5,157 bases of DNA from an uncultured Maribacter sp. Its GTDB lineage: Bacteria; Bacteroidota; Bacteroidia; Flavobacteriales; Flavobacteriaceae. The position numbers and the translations under genes were made by a program. The stretch is taken from the NCBI GenBank assembly GCA_905479535.1, contig CAJQMW010000212.1, positions 1-5,157 of the forward strand, read 5' to 3'. Positions 1 through 5,157 of this stretch are shown piece after piece. The stretch's first letter is position 1. Each line of letters starts with the position of its first letter. The notes under the pieces were generated by a model, which saw only the letters and a program-made list of their open reading frames with translations, did no database searches and had not been told where the DNA came from.

Positions 1-741
1 GTAATTTAGATTAATTTTCTCTCCAACCTGGTCTGCAACGGTCTGTACAGCTTCTAGTCGGGTGAAAGGCTCCTTTATTAGATTAAACATGGATTGTAGG
101 GGAAAGAATCCCATAATAGCATCGGTTGTTTCGCCATCAAAGAGCTTCCACCGAATGAGCCCTCTTACAATTCCCTCCAAAACCTGCCACATGATTAAAA
201 AACCAAGGGCAAAAGCCGAGCGCTTGACCAAAATTCCCAAGAAAAGGCAAAAAGAAAAGAACCCAATGAGTTTTACAAAGAAGGCGACAATGAATTCCAA
301 ATCTGAAAATATGATGGACAGTTCATCATAATCTGAATATATAAGGCCGAGGATAAGTGATACAATAAAAACGAAAATGGTGGAAATCAATGAAAAAGAG
401 ACGACCGTTAGGAATTTGGAAAGGATAAATTCTTTTTTCGAGAGCCCATCGATTAAATTCTGTTTTATGGTTTTATTGCTGTACTCATTGGCCATCATGG
501 ATACGATGACGATGGCTAGGAATAGTTTAAAAAATGCCGTTACAAAGGTATTAAAATGCCAGATGTACGGAAAATTAAAAATACCTATTTCCGCCAAATG
601 AAACTTTACCGGTCCAATATCGAACTTTATGGCGGCTATAAGGGCAATTGAGGTCAATAAGGCAAAGTATGAAAGGATAAGTACCTTGCTGGCCCTATTG
701 TTCCAAAGTTTTATGAATTCAATTTGCAGTAGACGTATCAT
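1..741 (-). CDS. ABC-2 type transporter permease subunit (C-terminus cut by window edge)
   Basis: This is the membrane subunit of an ABC exporter and should act in the inner membrane with the ATPase encoded just upstream. The frame is open for 247 codons from an ATG at 739-741 to the left edge with no stop, so the C-terminus is missing. The translation starts MIRLLQIEFIKLW, typical of ABC-2 permeases. Hydrophobic segments lie at about residues 19-38, 66-83, 110-135, 149-172 and 176-193. After the second comes the conserved cytoplasmic stretch EYSNKTIKQNLIDGLSKKEF (about 86-105), matching the family pattern of an E-(x)n-T-x-(K/R)-Q block followed by 'GLSKKEF'. ABC-2 permeases usually have six membrane segments, so probably one is lost here. 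The ATPase stop codon is 19 nt upstream, so the two genes are almost certainly co-transcribed. I see no Shine-Dalgarno sequence, which is normal in this phylum. The substrate cannot be told from the sequence. Confidence 0.88.
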   Translation of the reverse strand, partial: MIRLLQIEFIKLWNNRASKVLILSYFALLTSIALIAAIKFDIGPVKFHLAEIGIFNFPYIWHFNTFVTAFFKLFLAIVIVSMMANEYSNKTIKQNLIDGLSKKEFILSKFLTVVSFSLISTIFVFIVSLILGLIYSDYDELSIIFSDLEFIVAFFVKLIGFFSFCLFLGILVKRSAFALGFLIMWQVLEGIVRGLIRWKLFDGETTDAIMGFFPLQSMFNLIKEPFTRLEAVQTVADQVGEKINLNY

Positions 742-760
742 TAAGGATGGTTTTGGTAGA

Positions 761-1663
761 TTAGTTGGACTGGTTTTTCGTGAGTTCCAAGAACTGCTCT
801 TCCAAGCTTTCTTTTCGTTTTACCAAATGCGAAAGAATAATGCCTTGATCAAAAAGCGATTTGTTAAAGGATTTCGCATCCATTTCCTCTTCAAGAAATG
901 CGGTTATCAATCCATCTTCGTCCTTTATTTTACCAAAACTAGGATTAGAGTTCAAAAAAGCAATTAGCTTTTCCGGATTATCCGTTTTTAGTTCAAAAAA
1001 ACCATGACTGGCCAACATACCGTCCACACGCCCGGAATAGAGTTTTTCGCCCTTTCTAAGAATTACTACATGGCTACATACTTTTTCTACCTCGTCCAAA
1101 AGGTGCGACGCCAACAAAATAGTAGTTCCTTCGGAAGCGATTTTTTTAATGATTTCCCTTATTTGGTGTATGCCTTGTGGGTCCAGGCCATTGGTGGGTT
1201 CGTCAAGAATAAGTATCTCGGGGTCGTTCAATAGGGCGGAGGCAATGGCCAACCGTTGCTTCATGCCAAGGGAATAGGTTTTGAATTTACTGTTCTTACG
1301 GTCTAAAAGCCCCACCAGTTCCAGTTTCTCCTCTATCTTATCCTCGTTTACCTCTTTTATCTTGCAAACTAACTTTAGATTTTGGACAGCAGTCATATAG
1401 GGGTAAAAATTAGGTCGTTCTATTATCGCTCCTACTTTTTTAAGTGCTTCGTGGGTGGAGGTAGTCCCTCCGAACCAAGAGAATTTTCCCTGGGTCTTGT
1501 TCACTACATTTAAAACGATTCCAAGCGTTGTAGATTTTCCACTCCCGTTAGGGCCTAAAATACCATAAACGTTTCCCTTGTCAATAGAAAACGATAGGTC
1601 TTTAACGGCTGTTAAATAGCCAAATTTTTTGGTCAGATTGTCAACGGTGAGTATTTTCTCCAA
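761..1663 (-). CDS. ABC transporter ATP-binding protein (BcrA/CcmA-like exporter ATPase)
   Basis: This 300-residue protein hydrolyses ATP to drive an ABC-2 exporter. All the nucleotide-binding motifs are present: Walker A GPNGSGKST (37-45), a Q-loop region IIERPNFYPYMT with Glu in place of the usual Gln (80-91), a variant signature SLGMKQR (131-137), Walker B LILDEP with catalytic E155 (151-156), D-loop GLDP (159-162) and the switch His in ASHLLDE (H187). The C-terminal part (about 215-300, ending SLEEQFLELT) is the extension seen in single-domain exporter ATPases related to BcrA and DrrA. The start is a TTG at 1661-1663. The protein from there begins MEKILTVDNLTKKFG, which is where this family normally begins, and no in-frame ATG or GTG lies just upstream. 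The next gene in the operon is the permease. Gliding-motility (GldA) and antibiotic or bacteriocin export relatives share this architecture, so the substrate is left open. Confidence 0.95.
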   Translation of the reverse strand: MEKILTVDNLTKKFGYLTAVKDLSFSIDKGNVYGILGPNGSGKSTTLGIVLNVVNKTQGKFSWFGGTTSTHEALKKVGAIIERPNFYPYMTAVQNLKLVCKIKEVNEDKIEEKLELVGLLDRKNSKFKTYSLGMKQRLAIASALLNDPEILILDEPTNGLDPQGIHQIREIIKKIASEGTTILLASHLLDEVEKVCSHVVILRKGEKLYSGRVDGMLASHGFFELKTDNPEKLIAFLNSNPSFGKIKDEDGLITAFLEEEMDAKSFNKSLFDQGIILSHLVKRKESLEEQFLELTKNQSN

Positions 1664-1708
1664 GATGGTGATTGTTTTGATTGATATACTAAGTTGACGA
1701 AGAAAGCC

Positions 1709-1716
1709 TAACTTTG
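1709..1716 (+). promoter_or_regulatory. Candidate Bacteroidetes -7 promoter element (TAACTTTG)
   Basis: TAACTTTG matches the Bacteroidetes housekeeping -7 consensus TAnnTTTG exactly and lies 34 nt before the ATG at 1751, leaving a leader of roughly 25-30 nt. A good TTTG/TTG -33 element at the expected 17-23 nt upstream is missing; the nearest candidate is a TTG at 1681-1683, 25 nt away. The match is therefore to the -7 half only. It is the best promoter candidate for the kinase-like gene. Confidence 0.45.
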
Positions 1717-1724
1717 TTACAAAG
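1712..1724. repeat. 13-nt perfect palindrome in the divergent promoter region
   Basis: CTTTGT-T-ACAAAG is a perfect 6-bp inverted repeat around one central base. It lies between the divergently transcribed ABC operon and the kinase-like gene. Its left arm supplies the TTTG of the plus-strand TAACTTTG element. Its right arm, read on the minus strand, supplies the TTTG of a near-consensus TA-N3-TTTG (1728 to 1720). It could be an operator or simply two back-to-back -7 elements; the sequence cannot decide. Confidence 0.4.
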
Positions 1725-1750
1725 AATAAGGTTATTTTAAAGAAGTGCCC

Positions 1751-2833
1751 ATGTCCGATGAACGTTTGATGTCCAAAAAAAAGCCTGCATTTCCTGTAAG
1801 TAAGGATTTAGATGCGTACTTGGACCATTATAGCCGCAAAATAGAAATACCAATTTTTTATGATGACTTGTTGCGTTTTGCAGGATCGGTGGTTGTCTAT
1901 AACGCAAATGATGAAGATACACTTTGGATACGCGTCTATTATTCGGAATATGATCGTAGGGAAATAGATGACAGCTTAAAGAAGGTGTATTCCATTCTTC
2001 ATTCGGATGGGAGTAATAACATTCACCAATACTTAAATGTGGATGCGGTGGATTTTTGTACGTTCGGAAACTCCAAGCCTTTCCGTATAAAGATCAGGAA
2101 TATCCTTGATGACAACTTTACCTATTTCTATGTAAAGAAAACCGATGCTTCCAGAATTTACGGATTGGAGTTGGAACATATGCTATCTCCTTATAACCTA
2201 AATTTCTTGGTCTATAAGGATACGCTCATTGAAGAACATATTGCCGGCATTCCCGGAGATGAGTTCATCAAACAAATGCTTCCGAAATGCACGGAGCCCG
2301 AGAAGGCCCAACTGGCAAAGGAATTCGTGAAGTTTAACGAGCGTTGTATGATACGCCTTTTGGGAGATATGCGCTCTTACAATTACGTAATTGTACCTAC
2401 GCATGATTTTGACCATGTAGTTTATAAAATAAGGGCCATAGATTTTGATCAACAATGTTTTGAGGGGAAATTGAAAGTCTACCGACCGCAATTTTTCAAA
2501 GAAAACTATCAAATGGTAGAATTGGTGCGGCATAAATTGCTTCGCGATTCTGTAGATCAATACAAGCTAGAGGAACGGTCCATTGTTGCCAAGAGAATTT
2601 TAAGTTCGGGGAATAGGATAAAAAAGTTGCGTAACATTTGTAAAAAAGACAACATATCCACGCCAGAGAATATTGCATTGCTTCGCGAACAAATTCAAGA
2701 ATTAACGCAGGATCTTAAGTTCAAAAAATGTAAAACCATGGGCGAAGTTCTGGATTTGGCCCTGAATTTCGTGCGCCGTAACTACGAAGATGTAAGTATG
2801 AAGCAGATCATTGAGCAGAATATTCGAATTTAG
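1751..2833 (+). CDS. Uncharacterised protein with protein-kinase/APH-like motif order
   Basis: I do not recognise this 360-residue protein as a named family. Its middle carries, in the right order and spacing, landmarks of a kinase or aminoglycoside-phosphotransferase-like fold: a YVKK lysine candidate (K129/K130), a glutamate-rich helix GLELEHML (E140/E142), a hinge-like LIEEHIAGIPGDEF (about 159-172), a catalytic-loop-like GDMRSYN with D206 and N211 five residues apart as in HGDLHPGN, and a DFG-like IDFDQ with D231. About 110 residues precede this core, and a charged, helical-looking C-terminal region follows (about 245-360). No signal peptide or membrane segment is seen, so it is probably cytoplasmic. 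I chose the ATG at 1751, with a weak AGAAG at 1741-1745 upstream, over a GTG at 1745 that adds two residues. It is transcribed divergently from the ABC operon and convergently with the nucleoid-associated gene, so it appears monocistronic. The CDS is secure; the kinase reading is inference. Confidence 0.88.
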   Translation: MSDERLMSKKKPAFPVSKDLDAYLDHYSRKIEIPIFYDDLLRFAGSVVVYNANDEDTLWIRVYYSEYDRREIDDSLKKVYSILHSDGSNNIHQYLNVDAVDFCTFGNSKPFRIKIRNILDDNFTYFYVKKTDASRIYGLELEHMLSPYNLNFLVYKDTLIEEHIAGIPGDEFIKQMLPKCTEPEKAQLAKEFVKFNERCMIRLLGDMRSYNYVIVPTHDFDHVVYKIRAIDFDQQCFEGKLKVYRPQFFKENYQMVELVRHKLLRDSVDQYKLEERSIVAKRILSSGNRIKKLRNICKKDNISTPENIALLREQIQELTQDLKFKKCKTMGEVLDLALNFVRRNYEDVSMKQIIEQNIRI

Positions 2834-2857
2834 TTATGAGTTATGAGTTATGAGTTA
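2832..2857. repeat. Heptamer tandem array 1, unit AGTTATG (3.7 copies)
   Basis: Three perfect AGTTATG units followed by AGTTA. The array starts inside the TAG stop codon (2831-2833) of the kinase-like gene and fills the left end of the convergent gap. It is the plus-oriented partner of the array at 2916-2939. Confidence 0.9.
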
Positions 2858-2873
2858 ACGGTTTATTGTAAAA

Positions 2874-2904
2874 GTTCAAGCTCAAACTCAAGTATCAAGT
2901 TCAA
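2874..2904. repeat. Degenerate hexamer tandem repeat, units ending TCAA
   Basis: Five adjacent units all end in TCAA: GTTCAA (2874), GCTCAA (2880), ACTCAA (2886), GTATCAA (2892, one base longer) and GTTCAA (2899). It sits in the centre of the convergent gap between the two heptamer arrays and is followed by an A-rich run and the palindrome AAAATATTTT (2906-2915). I see no strong GC-rich terminator hairpin here. Confidence 0.65.
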
Positions 2905-2915
2905 AAAAATATTTT

Positions 2916-2939
2916 ACTAACAACTAACAACTAACAACT
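2916..2939. repeat. Heptamer tandem array 2, unit ACTAACA (3.4 copies)
   Basis: Three perfect ACTAACA units plus ACT. Read on the minus strand the unit is AGTTGTT in rotated phase, so it is inverted relative to the AGTTATG array at 2832-2857. It ends 4 nt before the stop codon (2944-2946) of the minus-strand nucleoid-associated gene. Confidence 0.9.
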
Positions 2940-2943
2940 TAAA

Positions 2944-4002
2944 TCAACTCTTTTGTTCTTTATTGAAATAAACCAGGTAATAATACATTTGACGTTCCTC
3001 GTCCCAACCTTTTTCTACAAATTTTTCAGCTGATTCAGGGTTGATGAAATCAAGTTTTATCTGAATGTTCGTATCTAAGTTAATGACGTTTTTTATTTTT
3101 CTTCTTGCATCGGAGACGGCCTTGTTGGCAATATCGAAGGTAGAAACGTCCTCAATGCTGTACTTAGGCCCTTTCTCGGTTTTGTAATGCTTGAACTCAG
3201 GTATCAGTTCTGGATTCTCCATGACTTCATTCAAAAAATTACTTTCCTCAAAGGCATCGTTTTTGGCAAAATGGTTCACTGCTCGGTTCATGAACAAAAC
3301 TTCTTGTTGCTTGTCTTCTGCCGGTAGCACAATGTCCTTGGCAAAGTTTTGACAGAATTTGAGGTAATTTTTGGTCTTGAAGTTGTTGTCGGATAAAGGA
3401 TTAACTCCCAAGAAATCCTCTAACCAATATTTTGTATCGTATTTATTACTATCAATGGAAAGTATCTTATAGCCTTCTTCCTTTTCTTTATTAAAAATTA
3501 GGCAACCTTTGTCCAGTTTGTTGATGTTTATTCCCTGCTGTACGACAATATCCAAATTGGAATCCTTTTTCTGAAACTGAAGAAAATCCTGTTTTAACTC
3601 GCTCTTAAAAATACCCACGGCATCTACCTTCTCGTTATCCAAAAGAATTCCCGTTAAGTAGGCTACATAAACTTCTCCACTTTTAATATGGGGATGTTTG
3701 CTCTGTTCAAATAAGTGTGTTGCGATTTTCTTTGAACCGTGGTGCGTTTTGGCAGCGTCCGAAAAAATTTCACTGACAATCTTATAGAGTTCATTGAATT
3801 CAATATCTACCTCATGGGCAAATTTGAAATAATTTTCCTCTTTTTCCCTGAAAGGCCTAAAAAAATATTCCTTTAGCAGTCCCGTGGTCTCATCATTTAG
3901 GGTAACGGGCTCGTTGGACAAAAAAACACTTTCATTTTTATTTTTGTTTCCAACTCTATGGATAGAAATTGTTTCAATTTGGGTAGCGTATAGGTTGATC
4001 AT
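2944..4002 (-). CDS. Nucleoid-associated protein, YejK/NdpA family
   Basis: This 352-residue protein belongs to the 37-kDa nucleoid-associated family whose E. coli member is YejK (NdpA), a DNA-binding protein of the nucleoid with a poorly defined role. Supporting stretches are the N-terminal INLYATQIETISIHRVGNK (2-20), the block KSGEVYVAYLTGILLD (107-122) followed by DAVGIFKSE (127-135), the central LDKGCLIFN (163-171), and the C-terminal TNIQIKLDFINPESAEKF (311-328) with GWDEERQMYYY (332-342). These are the most conserved parts in Flavobacteria. The length is normal and the frame is intact. It starts at an ATG (4000-4002) without a clear Shine-Dalgarno sequence. It lies downstream of, and in line with, the pRiA4b-like gene, but a 95-nt repeat-filled gap separates them, so co-transcription is uncertain. 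Relatives occur in some mobile or defence contexts, but nothing around it here suggests that. Confidence 0.93.
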   Translation of the reverse strand: MINLYATQIETISIHRVGNKNKNESVFLSNEPVTLNDETTGLLKEYFFRPFREKEENYFKFAHEVDIEFNELYKIVSEIFSDAAKTHHGSKKIATHLFEQSKHPHIKSGEVYVAYLTGILLDNEKVDAVGIFKSELKQDFLQFQKKDSNLDIVVQQGININKLDKGCLIFNKEKEEGYKILSIDSNKYDTKYWLEDFLGVNPLSDNNFKTKNYLKFCQNFAKDIVLPAEDKQQEVLFMNRAVNHFAKNDAFEESNFLNEVMENPELIPEFKHYKTEKGPKYSIEDVSTFDIANKAVSDARRKIKNVINLDTNIQIKLDFINPESAEKFVEKGWDEERQMYYYLVYFNKEQKS

Positions 4003-4010
4003 GGGTTTTG

Positions 4011-4038
4011 TTAGGGGTTAGCGGTTAGCGGTTAGGAG
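4011..4038. repeat. Heptamer tandem array 3, unit TTAGCGG (4 copies, 2 imperfect)
   Basis: Four consecutive 7-mers: TTAGGGG, TTAGCGG, TTAGCGG and TTAGGAG. The array starts 8 nt upstream of the start codon of the nucleoid-associated gene, so on the minus strand it falls in that gene's 5' leader. Rotated by one, the unit is GGTTAGC, sharing a GTTA core with the AGTTATG array at 2832-2857. Confidence 0.88.
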
Positions 4039-4066
4039 TATTTATGTTTATAAAAAAAATAATTTT

Positions 4067-4094
4067 GTCAACTGTCAACTGTCAACTGTCAACT
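4067..4094. repeat. Heptamer tandem array 4, unit GTCAACT (4 perfect copies)
   Basis: Four identical GTCAACT units end 3 nt before the stop codon (4098-4100) of the pRiA4b-like gene. On the minus strand the unit is AGTTGAC, so it is inverted relative to the array at 4011-4038. Minus-strand reading also produces four successive TTGACA-type hexamers upstream of the nucleoid-associated gene. An A/T-rich stretch containing eight A residues (4052-4059) separates the two arrays. Confidence 0.92.
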
Positions 4095-4097
4095 GAA

Positions 4098-4595
4098 TTA
4101 ATTCCAATTTTCATCAAAATCAAGGTCATCATAATTTTCAAAGGTATCGTCAAAATCAAAGGTGCTATTCTCGGATTCAAAGTTTTTTTCAGGGGGTGTT
4201 TCCGGCAGTTCGCCAAAACTGAACAAGACGTTCGGGTAGGCCCGGCCATCTTCTTTTTCTGTAATATCCGCTAGTTCCACAAAAAACGTCCACATACTTA
4301 GAAAATCATAAACATATATAAGCTTCGGGTTTTGTTCCGTAAGTACATCTTCCAAAAAGGTTTCGTTCATCAAACGTACATCGCTACCCGTTTCACTCAT
4401 ATCGAACAATGCTATTTCTTCATCTTGTTTCCATTCTTGGTCACAAGTATAAAACGAGGCCATTTCATTTCCCAAGAAGCCAAAAGCCTGTGTGATGGCA
4501 TTATGGAAGTCCTCCAGATTATTGTGCGCCTCAATCTCTAAGTCTCTAAAAATATCTTCATCGGCATCTAAAATCACCCTTATCTTATAAACCAT
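4098..4595 (-). CDS. Plasmid pRiA4b ORF-3-like family protein
   Basis: This 165-residue protein matches the pRiA4b ORF-3-like family (also named after an IS1096 passenger protein), whose biochemical role is unknown. It begins MVYKIRVILDADEDIFRDLE and continues with the family's LEDFHNAITQAFGF helix (27-40), EMASFY (44-49), the W-K-Q-DEEIALFDM block (55-66) and KLIYVYDFLSMWTFFVELAD (91-110). Many relatives have YDFGDxWxH in that last motif. Here it reads YDFLSMWTF, so the Gly-Asp and His positions are replaced, as I believe is usual in chromosomal flavobacterial members. The C-terminal tail (140-165) is strongly acidic, with 11 Asp/Glu in 26 residues, and is probably disordered. The ATG at 4593-4595 lies 26 nt after the ctaA stop codon, and a -7-like element in that gap suggests its own promoter. 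Despite the family name I see no plasmid or transposon signature nearby. Confidence 0.88.
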   Translation of the reverse strand: MVYKIRVILDADEDIFRDLEIEAHNNLEDFHNAITQAFGFLGNEMASFYTCDQEWKQDEEIALFDMSETGSDVRLMNETFLEDVLTEQNPKLIYVYDFLSMWTFFVELADITEKEDGRAYPNVLFSFGELPETPPEKNFESENSTFDFDDTFENYDDLDFDENWN

Positions 4596-4616
4596 ACCTT
4601 AATTTTTGCGGGAATG

Positions 4617-4624
4617 CAAAGTTA
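4617..4624 (-). promoter_or_regulatory. Candidate -7 element (TAACTTTG) overlapping the ctaA stop codon
   Basis: On the minus strand, positions 4624 to 4617 read TAACTTTG, an exact match to the Bacteroidetes -7 consensus TAnnTTTG, 21 nt before the ATG of the pRiA4b-like gene. Its first three bases are the TAA stop codon of ctaA. No TTG or TTTG lies 17-23 nt upstream, so only the -7 half is supported. If active, it gives the pRiA4b-like gene a very short leader, independent of ctaA read-through. Confidence 0.4.
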
Positions 4625-5157
4625 CGAAGTTTTAGGACTTTTAGTAGGCTTTAAAGCGTCTAAAACCAAATAGAATTGTACTCCGAATAAAATGGATGCC
4701 AAAATTAAATGGAGCGGCTGACTGCCAAAAGGAAAATCCAGGTAATACATAGCGATGCCGGTAAATACTTCAATACTAAGAATGAATAAAATCCAATAAA
4801 TCTTAATATGACCTAGATTCAATTTTATAATTCGGTAAGCTAAAAGAATGTTCGTTAAGGCCACTAAAATTGAAAAAGAGCGATGAATATAGAATTGAAG
4901 CGACGGATTTTGAAGCCACAGGCTTTTTGCTGTCTCCCCAACTAAGTCTATTTGATCGTCCACAAATTGGCGTACCTGTGTACCCAAAATAATTTGAATC
5001 AATGTCAGGGCTAAGGCAAAAGTTGCGATAATCAAGGTCGTTTTATCATATTTTATAGCTTTATCCTCTGTATTTACGCTATAAATAATATATAACAACA
5101 TAACCAATATTACCAGGGCCATGAGCATATGAGTGGTTATTTTAACGGGTTCTAGAA
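4622..5157 (-). CDS. ctaA: Heme A synthase, CtaA/COX15 family (C-terminal half; N-terminus beyond window)
   Basis: CtaA/COX15 oxidises the C8 methyl group of heme O to give heme A for aa3-type cytochrome oxidase, in the cytoplasmic membrane. The window holds the last 177 codons. The frame stays open to the right edge (LEPVKITTH before the first Met), so the ATG at 5126-5128 is internal, not the start. Five membrane segments are visible at about 9-26, 39-57, 91-108, 118-138 and 147-166 (window numbering). Landmarks are THM with His9, the conserved LGTQVRQFVDDQ (57-68), IHRSF with His91, and SQPLH with His149. By alignment from memory to Bacillus CtaA, His91 and His149 are the heme-ligand pair of the C-terminal half, and His9 is one ligand of the N-terminal pair. 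Full-length family members have about 300-350 residues and eight membrane segments, so about half is off-window. It is followed 26 nt later by the pRiA4b-like gene. Confidence 0.93.
   Translation of the reverse strand, partial: LEPVKITTHMLMALVILVMLLYIIYSVNTEDKAIKYDKTTLIIATFALALTLIQIILGTQVRQFVDDQIDLVGETAKSLWLQNPSLQFYIHRSFSILVALTNILLAYRIIKLNLGHIKIYWILFILSIEVFTGIAMYYLDFPFGSQPLHLILASILFGVQFYLVLDALKPTKSPKTS

Noticed and set aside
62..967. Several plus-strand open frames (62-331, 377-601, 629-967) and one at 1004-1234
   Set aside because: They lie antisense to the ABC permease and ATPase frames, which have strong family motifs. Their own translations show no recognisable domain.
1745..1750. GTG at 1745 as start of the kinase-like gene
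   Set aside because: It adds only Met-Pro before a regular ATG at 1751 that is better placed after the weak AGAAG at 1741-1745.
2198..2678. Minus-strand open frames inside the kinase-like gene (2198-2560, 2496-2678)
   Set aside because: Both are antisense to an intact 360-codon frame and have no family resemblance or start context.
2906..2915. AAAATATTTT palindrome as a terminator
   Set aside because: It is a pure A/T perfect palindrome without loop or GC stem, and easily arises by chance in this A/T-rich gap.
2832..2939. Possible CRISPR array
   Set aside because: Units are only 6-7 bp, contiguous and without spacers; no cas gene is nearby.
2944..4595. A mobile or plasmid-derived island, suggested by the pRiA4b and NdpA family names
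   Set aside because: No transposase, integrase, terminal repeats or tRNA is visible. The genes sit beside ctaA with similar base composition, and both families have chromosomal flavobacterial members.
4622..5128. A complete 168-residue membrane protein starting at the ATG at 5126-5128
   Set aside because: The frame continues upstream to the window edge with CtaA-like sequence (LEPVKITTH), including a probable heme-ligand His, so the Met is internal.

Overview
The window looks like chromosomal DNA from a marine-type member of the Flavobacteriia (Bacteroidetes). The evidence is the A+T-rich composition, Flavobacteria-like versions of heme A synthase and of the YejK/NdpA nucleoid-associated protein, Bacteroidetes-style -7 promoter elements (TAnnTTTG), and mostly absent Shine-Dalgarno sequences. 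I see no rRNA, tRNA, CRISPR, insertion sequence or phage gene. No stretch over 300 bases lacks a gene.

Layout. (1) Positions 1-1663, minus strand: an ABC-2 type exporter operon with the ATPase first (761-1663), then a membrane permease (1-741) that runs off the left edge of the window. (2) Positions 1664-1750: a short divergent promoter region with a TAnnTTTG element and a 13-nt palindrome. (3) Positions 1751-2833, plus strand: a 360-residue protein of unknown function whose central part carries the ordered landmarks of a protein-kinase/aminoglycoside-phosphotransferase-like fold. (4) Positions 2834-2943: a convergent gap packed with short tandem repeats. (5) Positions 2944-5157, minus strand: a YejK/NdpA-family nucleoid-associated protein, a pRiA4b ORF-3-like protein with an acidic tail, and the C-terminal half of heme A synthase (CtaA/COX15), whose 5' end lies beyond the right edge.

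How the genes relate. The two ABC genes are 19 nt apart and should form one exporter. The three right-hand genes point the same way: ctaA reads first, then the pRiA4b-like gene 26 nt later (with its own apparent -7 element overlapping the ctaA stop codon), then the nucleoid-associated gene after a 95-nt gap. Nothing visible ties their functions together, and this looks like ordinary housekeeping territory rather than a defence or mobile island.

The two points most worth a second look are the cryptic kinase-like protein and the paired 7-bp-period arrays. Both repeat-bearing intergenic gaps are bracketed by two heptamer arrays in inverted orientation, all fitting an RGTTRnn core.
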